Assembly (NCBI GenBank): GCA_947167015.1
Contig: CAMVGM010000012.1
Span: 1-51,954 of the forward strand
Reading direction: 5' to 3'
Length of the DNA: 51,954 bases
Source of the DNA: an uncultured Bacteroidales bacterium
Lineage (GTDB): Bacteria; Bacteroidota; Bacteroidia; Bacteroidales; UBA932
A model generated the notes under the pieces. It did not search any database. It worked only from the letters and a program-made list of their open reading frames with translations, and was not told the origin of the DNA. A program made the position numbers and the translations under genes. This document shows, one piece after another, positions 24,177 through 34,365 of the stretch; the stretch's first letter is position 1; each line of letters begins with the position of its first letter.

Positions 24177-27100
24177 ATGAATTTCGAACCCATCCTATAC
24201 GGCCCCTTATTTGTCCGGGATGCCCCGGATATCAACCTGGTTGCTTCGGGGGCGGACCCGGTCGAATTGACCGTGGCCACCGGCGGACCGTCGTGGCCGC
24301 TGCCGGTGACGCCCGTTTTGACGGACGGCCGCTACTTGGCGCCGTTGCGGATGCGCGAGATCCTGGGCTCCGTGGTCGTGATCCCCGGACTGGCGGATGC
24401 GGGAGAGCGGGAAGTCCCCTTGGTAACGCTGACGGCAGAGGGCACCTCGATGTCTCTACGCGCCGTGTACGGTGGAGCTGCCGGGAAGACGCCGACGGAG
24501 TTGGCCGGGCACTGGCTCAGTTGGCGCGATCAAGTAAGTAAGACCTACGCTTGGGGCCGTGAACGGCTGACCTTCCTTGCCGGACGGGACCTGCTCGGCT
24601 GGCGGTCGGGCTCCTATTCCGTCAAGGCAAAGGTGTATCTGGCATCCGGAGACCCCGTGACGGTGACGCTTGTGAGCGGCACCCTGCCGGAGGAGTGCCG
24701 GTACGTAACAGTGGATGCCTCCTACGCCGCCATCGCAGCGCTTGTGTCCGGAACCATCCGGGCCTGGGATGTCAGTTATTCTTTCTCCGGAAGGGATTCT
24801 GGCAATGCCAATGCCTCCCTTGACGGTTTCCCGCTGCGACTGGTGCTCGCCCGGCAGGACGTGCGCGTGAAGGAGTTCGTGTTCTGCAATTCCTTTGGCG
24901 TGGAAGACCGTGTCTATTCCTCCGGTCGAAGCAACCCGAAGCTGGAGGGTGCGTCGGTTGCATTTCTCAACGGTGCCGTCGAGCAAGAGTTGCGAAATGA
25001 CGCTACCGAGGGAAGGGAGGTATTCTCCGGATACCTGGGATCAGCGCGGGAATCCGCTCTCTGGCTGGATTTCCTGAAGGCGCATGAACGGCATATCCTG
25101 CTCTCCGGAGGTTTGGCGCGCATCATCGTGGACACCCAGGATACCGACCTGCAGGACAATGCCATAGGCAGCGTGAAGTTCACTTATCATCTGGGCGCCC
25201 TCGATGCCGGGCGGCACTTCGATGACCTCGAAGGGTTAGGGGAGTACGACCCCGCGCAACGTTACGGTGCGCTGTATGTCGGAGACGAACCTGCCTCTGA
25301 GGACCTGCCGACCGAGGATCTTTTTTTTTTGAAAACCAGGCTGGATGAATTCCCGGCCGCGGATCTTGATGAAGATCTTCTCTTCCTTGTACAGAACCCG
25401 CTGACACAGGCGTGGGGAAATGCGTCCCTGAATAGCATAAAGGAGTATCTGCAGCAGGTAATTACCCGCGAGGATGTGCGTGTCTGGACTGGACCCTGGA
25501 CGGATTACTCCGCTGGAGTGGCTGGGTATGCGCTGTCCGCCGGACTTGGCCGGGATCTGTACGACCGGATCCGGAACATCGAGACGCATCCGACGGATCT
25601 TTCGAACTACTATACCAAGTCCCAGACGGATGCGGTAATTCAGGATAGTATAGCAGGGAAGGTTGATGAATCTTCTCTGAAGACACTCACACTGAAGGTC
25701 GGCACGGCTACGATTGGTCAGGCATACAACCCCATCGGCTCCGCCAACCAGACGCTGACCATCGCTGAGAGCGACTTAACCGCGTTGCTCGACGACAACT
25801 ATCACCCTCTTTACGGTGAGCATGACGAATCCGCTGAGAAGTATTTCTGGATTGGAGGGGCGAAATTGGTCTGGCACCCGGCGGTCGGGAACACGGAGGG
25901 CTATCTCGAGCTGCAATCGGCGCTTGTCACCGCCGGCGACCAGATTGTCGTCTCCGGCAATCCCGGACAGGGCGGTGGCGGTGGTGGCGCCGGGTATCTC
26001 TATGAACTGAATGACGTTGCTGATGCTCTCCGCTCCCCGTCAACCGGCACGATGATTTTCTGGAACGGCAGTTCCTGGGTGGGGAACACGCTCCCGTCCG
26101 GCTTCGGCGCTGGGTATGTCCCTCAATGGGACGGGTCGAAATGGACTGCCGTTGCCGCATCTTCCATCGGCGGCGTGACATCCGTGGTCGGCCAGACCGG
26201 GGCGGTGACTGCCGAACAGATTTCGAGCGCATTGAGCCTTGGGGCCGCTGCTACCTACGGTATCGGTTCGGTCGCTTCCGGCAATACGGGGCTTGTGACG
26301 GGCGGCGCGGTGTGGTCGGCCATTGACGCCCTCCCCGAACCGATGGTGTTCAAGGGAAGCCTTGGAACGGGCGGTACGATTAAGTCCTTGCCCGTCAACG
26401 GCACGGCGCAAGTTGGAGACACCTACAAGGTCATCACGGCGGGCACTTATGCCGGGCAGACCGCAAAAGTTGGGGACACTTTCATCTGCCAGACCAAGAC
26501 GGCAAGCGCGAATACCTGGGTCTTTATCCCGTCCGGCGACGAGCCGGAGGGAACGGTGACGAGCGTCGGCTTGAGCCTGCCCGTCGGCCTTGTGCTTGAT
26601 ACTGTCAACGGGAGCGCCAGCCCTATCACTGATTCCGGCACTTTCGTCTTGGCTTTTCAAAGCGGTTATGCCATCCCGACCACGGAGGACGTGGCGAAAG
26701 GTGTGGCCGCAAGGGGCTATTTCAACTCAAGCGGAGTCCTCACTTATGACCACGGCGGTACGGGCAGGTCAAGCGCCTGGACGGCCAACAGTGTCATCTA
26801 CGCAAGCTCCACGAGCGCTCTCGGTCAGGTCACGAATGTGTCCGGGAACAGCCAAAAGAAGTTCCTGGTGCAGACCACGAACAGCAGCGGTGTCGCACAG
26901 GCACCGGCGTGGGGTTCTCTCGCTTTCTCCGACTTGCCGACACTCTATTGGGCGAACGTTGCGATAAGTAATTCGAGCAGCACTACGACGGAACCGACTT
27001 TTGCTTCGGTCAGGATCGGTGACGCGGAGATCACTTGGGTTGAAGGGGTAGGTGGCGCGGACGGATACTTGCAAATCAGCACCGCTCTTGTCACGCAAGG

Positions 27101-30100
27101 CGACCAGATCGTTGTTTCCGGCACTCCGGGCGGAGGTGGCGGGGGCGGCGGGGGCGCCGGGTTCGTATATGAACTGAAGGACACCCTTGCCGGGTGGACG
27201 TCTAACACGGGCGTTTCCACGGGACAGGTGTTGATGTATCAAGTCGGTGCCGATAGCAAGAATGGGACGGGCACGGGCGCATGGAAATACGGCACCCTCG
27301 CTATCAGCAACATCTCCGGCCTGCAATCGGCTCTTGACGGCAAGCAGGCAAGCGGAAACTATGTCACGTCCGTCAAGGTTGGCAGTACCTCCTACGCGCC
27401 GTCGTCCGGGGTTGTGTCGCTCCCCGCCTATCCCACCACGCTCCCGGCATCAGACGTGTATGCCTGGGCGAAGGCCGCGACCAAACCGAGCTATACGCTC
27501 GACGAGGTCACTGACGGATCGAGCCGTAAGTTGAGCGACTACCTGTACGGGACGGCGAACAAGAACATCATCATACGGGCGACCGACAACTCCGACACCT
27601 GGGGCGCCATCGGTTACGCGGATGGAGAGAACACCGCCTTCAACTTCAAGGTCATTCGCTTCGGCGGCAGCCCGGGATCTTCGTTCGGGGGGACGCTCTC
27701 CGCGTACGGCTCCGGCATCATGTTCGGCGGCGCTGACACCAGGGCCTACATGATGGTGCGCTACGCCTCCGGCCACGTCGAGTTCGGCGGCGGCAGCGTA
27801 GCATCGTCCACGGCCGCGGCCATCGCCCCGGCGTGGCATTTCGGCATCAACGGCACAAGCGGTACGACCTACGACCTGCCGACTATCGCCAGCAACGCAT
27901 CCAACGGTAACACGGCGTATAACTCTCTTGGGAATTATGTCCAGAAGGGAGGAGACACGATGACTGGCCTGCTTCTCCTCAAGTATGATAATCCGAGGCT
28001 GGTTTTTCAGGCGTCAGACGGTACGGTCCACGGGAACATCGCCATGCGGTCCGCTGGCGAGCTTGAATTCTACGACCTCTCGGAGTACAGGACAGTATGG
28101 CACTCCGGCAACCTCACGAAATCAGTGCTCACTGGCCTGCTGGAAGGGAACGGCGGGTTCTATGTTAAGAAGTCCGGCGACGAGATGTCTGGTGCGTTGA
28201 CGTTTGCATACAACACCGGTGTCTATGGGAAGGATTCCAACGAGAACGCAAGACTGCTTCTCTATCTGAACACGAGCAACCACCTTGTCATCGGCAACGG
28301 ACTGAAGGACGTGGCATCCGGCGGCTTTGCATATCTGCGCGGCATCGAGTTGCATCTCCAGACCGCCGCACGCGCCGGGACTTATGGCGACAGCGTCATC
28401 GTCAACTCTTCGGGAAATGTAACGATAGGATCTTCCGACCTTGCAGAAACCTCCTACAAACTCTATGTCAACGGAGCGGCAAAGGTTACAGGACAGTTCT
28501 ATCTTGGTACGTCTTCCGTATCAAGTTTCAACTTCGTGCGTGGCTCTGCAAACTACTTCACGGCCCCGGCTGATGGATACTTCGCATTTGTTCCAAATGG
28601 GCTTACTTCCGGTATCAGCAACTCTCCGTTGGTCATAACCGCCGGGAGCATATATCCGGGTGCAGAGACGGACCTCGGCAGATCCAGCAGTTATTGGCAC
28701 TACGCTTATGTAAACCGCGTCTATCTTGCCTCTGGCGCGTACTTGGAGTACAATTCCACGAACGGCTATATCTACATCAGCAAGCCGATAGTCACCGAGG
28801 GTGACCAGATTGTCATATCAGGTACACCCGGAGGTGGCGGTGGAGGAGGTGGTTCTTCCTATCTGTATGAACTCCTTGATGTAAATCTTCCCGCAACAAT
28901 TCCAGACGGAGATTTCCTGTCTTGGGATAGTACCTCCTCGAAGTGGATAAACAAGTCCATTGTATATGGTGTGTCTTCTGTTGCAGGTAAGACAGGTGCT
29001 GTAATACTTACAGGTGATGACATCTCAAACCTTAATACTTGGATTGCAGGTAAGGGATACATCACATCTTACACAGATACAAAGAATACTACTGGTGCTG
29101 ACAACACTACAAGTAAGATATTCCTTGTTGGTCCTACTGCACAAACAACATCTAATGGTAATGCGAGGACATATAGCAATGTTAATTGTTATGCATCTGG
29201 TGGTAAGTTATATTCTAATGGGAAAGAGGTTGTAAATCTTTCCGACACACAGGCTCTTACTAACAAAACATATAACGGATATACACTCGCTGCTGCTTGT
29301 GCAAAGGCTGTTGTAACTACCGTTGATACATCTGCAAGCCTTCCTACATCAGGTGCTGTTAAAACTTTCGTTGAAGGTAAGGGGTATGTAACATCTTCTG
29401 GTGTAACATCTATAACACTTACCTCTGGTACGGGTATTACAGTAAGTGATTCAGGTATTGCAATTACAAGTACTGGTTCGAGGACAATATCACTTAATGT
29501 AGCTGGCGCAAAGACTGCCCTTGGTCTTGGTAGTATGGCGTATGAGACTGCCAGTGATTACCTTACTACAACTACTGCAGTAAATACTTATCTTACTGGT
29601 ACATCTAATAAGAATGTTACTGTTCGTGCCACGGATAGTTCCAATACTTGGGGTGCCGTAGGATTTGCCGACGGGGATAACACCAAATTCAATCTTTATT
29701 CCATAAGATTCGGCGCAACGCCCGGGGCTTCATACGGAGGTTCTCTACTTGCTTATGGCTCCGGTATAATGTTCGGAGGCCTTGACACCCGAGCGTTCAT
29801 TGCGGTTCGGTATGCTTCCGGTCATGTGGAATTCGGCGGAGGCTCCGTGAGTAATCCTTCGGCTACTCCAAACTGGCATTTCGGCATCAACGGCACAAGC
29901 GGTACGACCTACGACCTTCCTACCATCGCCAGCAACGCATCCAACGGCAACACGGCGTACAACTCATTGGGGAACTACCTCCTAAAGACCGGAGGGACGA
30001 TCAGCAGCGGAGCCGTGTATAGCCTGTACTTGAACAATAGCACGGCAAACGCAACCTCGGTCGGAATCCGATTCCAACTTAACGGCACGACGGTCGGCTC

Positions 30101-31592
30101 GATATATTGCACATCTACGGGCGAACTCTGGAACGCAAACGACAAGAAGTTCTACCACACGGGCAATTTCTTGGCCGGTACGGATTATGTCTCCATCTCC
30201 GAGACTGAGAGAATCACGGGCGCGAAGACTTTTACGGGCGGGCTTTACTTGAAATTCGCCAACCCGAGATTGATCTTCCAGGCCGCTGACGGTACGGTCC
30301 ACGGAAACATCGCCGCCCGTTCTGCTGGTGTATTGGAGTTCTATGACCTCACGGATTACAGGACTGTTTACCACTCCGGCAACTCCAACGGAAGTTCTTT
30401 CCCTTGGGCCTGCTCTACGCTTACTGCGTACAGCACGTCCGGGTGGACGGGTACCATTTCATCTGGGAACAACATCGTATATCTCGCACACGCCAATGCA
30501 GGTTCCGGCCCGTTGTATCTCGGCACGACAGGGAGTGCATCCTCGGGCTATCTGTTTCGTGCGTACTATGGCCAGACAACTCTTGGCTCTGGAGGCACTT
30601 GTGCGTTATCAGTCCGCGCCGACGGGAATGTGGGCATAGGTACGAATTCGCCAACCCAGAAACTTCACGTCGAAGGAAATGTATATGTGAATGGTTTTGT
30701 GCGTATTGCCAACAACAACAACATTAATTTTTGGGATGCGAATGGAAATTACTCCGCTCAACTTGTCGGGTTCGATTCCTCGAACGTGAACCATTTCGGT
30801 TACGGCGGTTCTGGCGGAGTTTATCAGACCAGAATATATGGAAATGGCATAACGTTCTATAACAACAACCGGACGCAGATAGCGACAGTAGAAAACAGCG
30901 GAAGCTGGACCATTTCTGGCCACATCCTTCCGGATGCGAATGCTAATGACACGGCCGTAACTACTCGAAGGAATATTGGTTCCACATCACGATACTATGC
31001 CTCTATCTCCAGCAATAGAATATACATGGGCGAGAATGACCCCGTCCTTGTATTATATGGTGCCAACATTTCCAGATATAGCATGTATTGTGGCTTAACC
31101 GCTACGGAAGGTAACGGGACTCATGGTGCCGTCACTGGAAACTTTGCCCAATACTTTACGATGTATAACTCTACGAACCGTGGATGGATATTCCAGCTAA
31201 ACAACGGAAGTTCAAGGGTAAATGTGGCGTCTATCAGCGGTGGCGGGGTATTTACCACCGCCGGCGACCAGGTGATGTCCTCGGACGCTTCGCTGAAGAC
31301 CAACTTCAGCAAGATAAACTACTCCGTCTCTGACATCGCCTCTTGCCGGGCCGTGACTTTCGACTGGAAGGACGGAAGGGGCCGCTCCGCAGGTTCGATC
31401 GCCCAGGACTGGAAGCCGCTCATTCCCGAGCTTGTCCACGGAGAAGAGGGCAATATGACGCTTGCCTATGGACAGATAGCATTGGTGAACACCATCATCC
31501 TCGCCCGCCACGAGACCGAGCAGGACAAGGAAATCAAGCGGCTCAAGGCAAGGGTGGAAGACTTGGAAAAACAATTAAAGATAAGGAGTTAG
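24177..31592 (+). CDS. Giant modular tail fibre with C-terminal intramolecular chaperone
   Basis: A 2,471-residue receptor-binding fibre. Residues 1-350 form a tail-attachment region. Three modules follow, each with a DQIV(V/I)SG strand, a Gly-rich hinge of six to nine Gly and a YEL(N/K/L)D segment (near 25,950, 27,120 and 28,820). Two longer copies share YASGHVEFGGGSV and a 44-base identical DNA stretch (27834 and 29874). The last ~110 residues are an S74 endosialidase-type chaperone domain with the self-cleavage SSDASLK site (near 31,275) and a terminal coiled coil, removed after trimerisation. Region 28,860-29,690 is AT-rich with foreign codon choice. A T10 run at 25321-25330 interrupts the attachment region. 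GTG one codon before the ATG is an alternative start. Confidence 0.88.
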   Translation: MNFEPILYGPLFVRDAPDINLVASGADPVELTVATGGPSWPLPVTPVLTDGRYLAPLRMREILGSVVVIPGLADAGEREVPLVTLTAEGTSMSLRAVYGGAAGKTPTELAGHWLSWRDQVSKTYAWGRERLTFLAGRDLLGWRSGSYSVKAKVYLASGDPVTVTLVSGTLPEECRYVTVDASYAAIAALVSGTIRAWDVSYSFSGRDSGNANASLDGFPLRLVLARQDVRVKEFVFCNSFGVEDRVYSSGRSNPKLEGASVAFLNGAVEQELRNDATEGREVFSGYLGSARESALWLDFLKAHERHILLSGGLARIIVDTQDTDLQDNAIGSVKFTYHLGALDAGRHFDDLEGLGEYDPAQRYGALYVGDEPASEDLPTEDLFFLKTRLDEFPAADLDEDLLFLVQNPLTQAWGNASLNSIKEYLQQVITREDVRVWTGPWTDYSAGVAGYALSAGLGRDLYDRIRNIETHPTDLSNYYTKSQTDAVIQDSIAGKVDESSLKTLTLKVGTATIGQAYNPIGSANQTLTIAESDLTALLDDNYHPLYGEHDESAEKYFWIGGAKLVWHPAVGNTEGYLELQSALVTAGDQIVVSGNPGQGGGGGGAGYLYELNDVADALRSPSTGTMIFWNGSSWVGNTLPSGFGAGYVPQWDGSKWTAVAASSIGGVTSVVGQTGAVTAEQISSALSLGAAATYGIGSVASGNTGLVTGGAVWSAIDALPEPMVFKGSLGTGGTIKSLPVNGTAQVGDTYKVITAGTYAGQTAKVGDTFICQTKTASANTWVFIPSGDEPEGTVTSVGLSLPVGLVLDTVNGSASPITDSGTFVLAFQSGYAIPTTEDVAKGVAARGYFNSSGVLTYDHGGTGRSSAWTANSVIYASSTSALGQVTNVSGNSQKKFLVQTTNSSGVAQAPAWGSLAFSDLPTLYWANVAISNSSSTTTEPTFASVRIGDAEITWVEGVGGADGYLQISTALVTQGDQIVVSGTPGGGGGGGGGAGFVYELKDTLAGWTSNTGVSTGQVLMYQVGADSKNGTGTGAWKYGTLAISNISGLQSALDGKQASGNYVTSVKVGSTSYAPSSGVVSLPAYPTTLPASDVYAWAKAATKPSYTLDEVTDGSSRKLSDYLYGTANKNIIIRATDNSDTWGAIGYADGENTAFNFKVIRFGGSPGSSFGGTLSAYGSGIMFGGADTRAYMMVRYASGHVEFGGGSVASSTAAAIAPAWHFGINGTSGTTYDLPTIASNASNGNTAYNSLGNYVQKGGDTMTGLLLLKYDNPRLVFQASDGTVHGNIAMRSAGELEFYDLSEYRTVWHSGNLTKSVLTGLLEGNGGFYVKKSGDEMSGALTFAYNTGVYGKDSNENARLLLYLNTSNHLVIGNGLKDVASGGFAYLRGIELHLQTAARAGTYGDSVIVNSSGNVTIGSSDLAETSYKLYVNGAAKVTGQFYLGTSSVSSFNFVRGSANYFTAPADGYFAFVPNGLTSGISNSPLVITAGSIYPGAETDLGRSSSYWHYAYVNRVYLASGAYLEYNSTNGYIYISKPIVTEGDQIVISGTPGGGGGGGGSSYLYELLDVNLPATIPDGDFLSWDSTSSKWINKSIVYGVSSVAGKTGAVILTGDDISNLNTWIAGKGYITSYTDTKNTTGADNTTSKIFLVGPTAQTTSNGNARTYSNVNCYASGGKLYSNGKEVVNLSDTQALTNKTYNGYTLAAACAKAVVTTVDTSASLPTSGAVKTFVEGKGYVTSSGVTSITLTSGTGITVSDSGIAITSTGSRTISLNVAGAKTALGLGSMAYETASDYLTTTTAVNTYLTGTSNKNVTVRATDSSNTWGAVGFADGDNTKFNLYSIRFGATPGASYGGSLLAYGSGIMFGGLDTRAFIAVRYASGHVEFGGGSVSNPSATPNWHFGINGTSGTTYDLPTIASNASNGNTAYNSLGNYLLKTGGTISSGAVYSLYLNNSTANATSVGIRFQLNGTTVGSIYCTSTGELWNANDKKFYHTGNFLAGTDYVSISETERITGAKTFTGGLYLKFANPRLIFQAADGTVHGNIAARSAGVLEFYDLTDYRTVYHSGNSNGSSFPWACSTLTAYSTSGWTGTISSGNNIVYLAHANAGSGPLYLGTTGSASSGYLFRAYYGQTTLGSGGTCALSVRADGNVGIGTNSPTQKLHVEGNVYVNGFVRIANNNNINFWDANGNYSAQLVGFDSSNVNHFGYGGSGGVYQTRIYGNGITFYNNNRTQIATVENSGSWTISGHILPDANANDTAVTTRRNIGSTSRYYASISSNRIYMGENDPVLVLYGANISRYSMYCGLTATEGNGTHGAVTGNFAQYFTMYNSTNRGWIFQLNNGSSRVNVASISGGGVFTTAGDQVMSSDASLKTNFSKINYSVSDIASCRAVTFDWKDGRGRSAGSIAQDWKPLIPELVHGEEGNMTLAYGQIALVNTIILARHETEQDKEIKRLKARVEDLEKQLKIRS
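27834..27940 (+). repeat. Tail fibre internal repeat, copy 1
   Basis: The first 44 bases are identical to the copy at 29874, and the rest of the 107 bases differ at a few mostly silent positions. It encodes a WHFGINGTSGTTYDL segment. The copies are 2,040 bases apart, in frame. Confidence 0.85.
29874..29980 (+). repeat. Tail fibre internal repeat, copy 2
   Basis: Second copy of the 27834-27940 repeat. Recombination between the two would remove or double 680 codons without shifting the frame. Confidence 0.85.
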
Positions 31593-31596
31593 GGAT

Positions 31597-32730
31597 ATGA
31601 GTATAGTAAATGGCGTGATAGAATACCCGTTCACCAAGATTGGTAGTGGACATCTCGGTGACGTCGAAACTGCGTTGGGCAGGACCTGCAAGAGCCACGT
31701 CCAACTTGTCCGTGACATTGACGGAAACGGAAACAGGGTAAACGTCATAAACAAGTGGGCGAAATACAAGCCGGTAGCCTATAACGGGCTGACAGGGAGC
31801 CAGCTTGACTCCACCACGCACAAATGGAAGTCGAACGCGAACTGGTGGAAAGGGGCGGACGGACAGTGTGGGATGACCTTCACGACCTACACCGCGCTCG
31901 GCACTCCGTCCAGCGGCTTCCTCGCGCAACTCCTTGCCGGAAATCTCGGATGGGGCTACACGCCGCCTTCCGGGGCATCCACCCAGCCCCTGCGGGCCTT
32001 CGATTTCATTCAGTACCTGCACACCGCGCCGAAACCCGTCACGGGAATACCAGACACCCTGCGGCTCTACGGCGGCGGAAAACTTCACATCCAACTTGAC
32101 GAGACCCGCGCCCAGGATAACCTCGGCATCCAACTCTCCGACCTTACCATCGGAGGGGTATCCACCAGCGCGTGGTACGCCGGAATCCTCATTTGGTATT
32201 CCAATAGCCAATACTCCTTCGCCTTCTCCACCGGGACACTCAACGGAGGTGATTTGAGCGTGGATTTTACGAATATGACATCATACGGCGGGAAGTCCGT
32301 GAAGATAGTCCCGTTCATAGCATCGAAGCGGGCCAATCAAGGGACTGACCCCGGCGCGGGGGTGTATCTCTCCTGCGACGTGGCCCCGCAAACCTTAACA
32401 ATCGCCGCCGAGGTAGTGTCCGTCCAACTGACCATCAACGCACAATGGATGGAAGCCCTCCACGCGCGCGTCCATTACGACGTCAACATCATCAACAACA
32501 CCACATCAGCCGTTGCCGTCAACAACCTCGTCATCGCCTTGCACGACGGGAGCCAGAATATCAACACCCGGAATGTGGGGAACATCTCCATCCCGGCTCA
32601 AAACCACACGGAGTATAGCGGCAACTTTATGGTGCAGAACTACGACTCCAGCAAAACATACACCATCAAGGTGTCATCCAGCCGCTCGGAAGTCAATGGC
32701 AGCGCACCAGTTGAAGAACCAAGAGGATAA
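31597..32730 (+). CDS. Hypothetical tail-associated protein
   Basis: A 377-residue protein right after the fibre gene (four-base gap), without signal peptide. The N-terminal 130 residues include a Trp-rich segment (SNANWWKGADGQCGM). The C-terminal half is beta-rich with many Asn, Thr and Val, resembling an Ig-like or carbohydrate-binding sandwich. Position and character suggest a tail tip component or a protein that helps bind the cell surface. I do not recognise the family. Confidence 0.6.
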   Translation: MSIVNGVIEYPFTKIGSGHLGDVETALGRTCKSHVQLVRDIDGNGNRVNVINKWAKYKPVAYNGLTGSQLDSTTHKWKSNANWWKGADGQCGMTFTTYTALGTPSSGFLAQLLAGNLGWGYTPPSGASTQPLRAFDFIQYLHTAPKPVTGIPDTLRLYGGGKLHIQLDETRAQDNLGIQLSDLTIGGVSTSAWYAGILIWYSNSQYSFAFSTGTLNGGDLSVDFTNMTSYGGKSVKIVPFIASKRANQGTDPGAGVYLSCDVAPQTLTIAAEVVSVQLTINAQWMEALHARVHYDVNIINNTTSAVAVNNLVIALHDGSQNINTRNVGNISIPAQNHTEYSGNFMVQNYDSSKTYTIKVSSSRSEVNGSAPVEEPRG

Positions 32731-32746
32731 TTTAATCAATCAAGAT

Positions 32747-33007
32747 ATGGAAGAATTCAAGAATTTTCTCATAGCGGCGGGTTTCGCACTTGCCATCCTG
32801 TTGACCATCATCGCTTCCGTCGGTGCCATCTGCACGGGGAGCATCTACGCCGTTGCCGGTGTGTGCAACTTCGGCTGGCTCTACTTCCCTGTCCGGGAAA
32901 TCGAGAGGTACTTCAAGGAACGCAACTCCGGGGGCGCCACTGGCAAGGGCCGGGCGAAAGAGCCGGTGGCCGAATCCAAGAACAACATTTTTGAAGAAAA
33001 GATATGA
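32747..33007 (+). CDS. Small membrane protein, holin candidate
   Basis: An 86-residue protein with two hydrophobic stretches (about 6-29 and 31-47) and a charged, Glu/Lys-rich C-terminus. ATG 32747 was chosen although the frame is open far upstream, because the upstream part lies inside the previous gene. It is the first of a membrane-protein and endolysin block, so a holin is the best candidate here. The two segments are short and close together, so a single hairpin is likely. Its stop overlaps the next start by four bases (ATGA). Confidence 0.6.
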   Translation: MEEFKNFLIAAGFALAILLTIIASVGAICTGSIYAVAGVCNFGWLYFPVREIERYFKERNSGGATGKGRAKEPVAESKNNIFEEKI

Positions 33008-33456
33008 AACTCAAGAACAACATCATCATCTCGCTCGTGAACGCGGGCCTGCTGAACACCACCGAGCACGACGTCCCGGCGGCTGACGCCTACAAGTCCT
33101 ACAAGTTCCGCAAGGCCGTGGGAAAGGCGTTCAACGCCATCGCGGAGAAAGACCGCGAACTGCCGAAGACGGCGGGCGTGAAGGACGGGAAGGAACCCAC
33201 GGAAGAACAGAACAAGAAGATCGCCGAACTCCGCAAGGCTCTCTACAATGACGAGACCGAGCTGGACGGCAACATCGTCCCTATGGGATGGGAGGGCTAC
33301 CATGCGCTCTCCAACGAGAACAGGCGCACGGCGGTCCAGGTGCCTTCGGGCGAGAAGAACGAGGACGCCTCGCCGAAGTTCGTCACCCAGTACATCGACG
33401 TCTTCCGCGTGTGCGAGGACCTGCTGAATGGGGTCTTGTTCAAGACGGAAGATTAA
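33004..33456 (+). CDS. Hypothetical protein in lysis block
   Basis: A 150-residue soluble, charged protein. Its start overlaps the previous stop (ATGA), so translation is coupled to the holin candidate. Helical segments dominate (AYKSYKFRKAVGKAFNAIAEKDREL, then a Glu/Lys-rich turn). I recognise no domain. Proteins of this size between holin and endolysin genes in Bacteroidota phages are usually uncharacterised. No evidence for an enzyme. Confidence 0.55.
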   Translation: MKLKNNIIISLVNAGLLNTTEHDVPAADAYKSYKFRKAVGKAFNAIAEKDRELPKTAGVKDGKEPTEEQNKKIAELRKALYNDETELDGNIVPMGWEGYHALSNENRRTAVQVPSGEKNEDASPKFVTQYIDVFRVCEDLLNGVLFKTED

Positions 33457-33469
33457 CCATACTTGAGAA

Positions 33470-33925
33470 ATGGACTGGACTCAAATCGTAATTGCCTTAC
33501 TTGGAATTGTCGGCGCGTTTGACCTTGGGAGAATCCTGTTCTTTAAGGCCAATAAGAAGAAAGCCAACGCCGAGGCTGACAATATCGTGATCGAGGGGAT
33601 GGAGAAGACCATCGCTGCGATGAGTTCCCGCATCGAGTCCGACGAGGACACGATGAACCGCAAGGACGCGAAGATAGAGGAACTATACAATGACAAGAAC
33701 CAGCTTCGAGAAGACCTGGCAAGCGCTCAGACGCTGATGTGCATCCACATGGGTTGCGCGGTGCGAAAACCTGTCCGCGGCCAGGGGGCAGAATGGCTGC
33801 GGGATCACAAGTCGGATCCTGCGCTGGGCGTTGACTATCTTCCCATCAACCAACTGATCCGTCAGTACGGAGAGTCGAAGAAGCGGAACGATGGGGCTTC
33901 CCCTGTCGCGGAAAGAGAAGAATAG
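33470..33925 (+). CDS. Single-pass membrane protein with coiled coil, lysis block
   Basis: A 151-residue protein with an N-terminal membrane helix (about 5-25, IVIALLGIVGAFDLGRILFF) and then a long charged coiled coil (about 35-85). Two Cys and a basic region follow. This layout is like inner-membrane spanin subunits or phage membrane accessory proteins. It lies just before the endolysin gene. It could be the holin instead of the 86-residue protein; the sequence cannot decide. Confidence 0.6.
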   Translation: MDWTQIVIALLGIVGAFDLGRILFFKANKKKANAEADNIVIEGMEKTIAAMSSRIESDEDTMNRKDAKIEELYNDKNQLREDLASAQTLMCIHMGCAVRKPVRGQGAEWLRDHKSDPALGVDYLPINQLIRQYGESKKRNDGASPVAEREE

Positions 33926-33927
33926 AT

Positions 33928-34365
33928 ATGGCGACGTATTTTACGCTGGCGGAACTGCTCAAGAGCAACACTGCCAAGAAGAACGGCATCGACAACACCC
34001 CTACCTTCGAGGTGGTGGATCATCTTCGCGAGCTTACGGAGAAGATCCTGGACCCCCTGCGTGCCGCGTGGGGGAAACCTATCCGGGTAAGTTCCGGTTA
34101 CCGGTGCCCGAGGCTAAATGCGGCCGTGGGGGGATCCAAGACATCCGTACACATGATCGGCTATGCTGCGGATCTGCAGACCTCCGGGAGTTTCAGCAAG
34201 TTCCGGGATTTCGTGGTCGCTTGGTTCAAATCCACCAATACCAAATTCGACCAGTTGCTTCTGGAACGTGATGAGAAAACCGGTGATCAATGGATTCATA
34301 TCGGCCTATACAATAATGCCGGGCAGCAACGCGGCATTGTCAAGGTAATGGAGGTGTCGAGATGA
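33928..34365 (+). CDS. Phage endolysin, M15 D,D-carboxypeptidase-type peptidase
   Basis: A 145-residue peptidoglycan peptidase that breaks the cell wall at lysis. It has the M15 zinc site: H75 and D82 in SVHMIGYAAD, and H124 in WIHIGL. The conserved RVSSGYRCPRLN precedes them at about 53-64. There is no signal peptide, so release through a holin is expected. It is short, catalytic domain only, like other phage M15_3 endolysins. Start is two bases after the previous stop; its own stop overlaps the next start. Confidence 0.88.
   Translation: MATYFTLAELLKSNTAKKNGIDNTPTFEVVDHLRELTEKILDPLRAAWGKPIRVSSGYRCPRLNAAVGGSKTSVHMIGYAADLQTSGSFSKFRDFVVAWFKSTNTKFDQLLLERDEKTGDQWIHIGLYNNAGQQRGIVKVMEVSR

Noticed and set aside
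24177..31592. Diversity-generating retroelement acting on the tail fibre
   Set aside because: No reverse transcriptase or template repeat in the window; the visible repeats differ at silent positions, not adenines in a template pattern.
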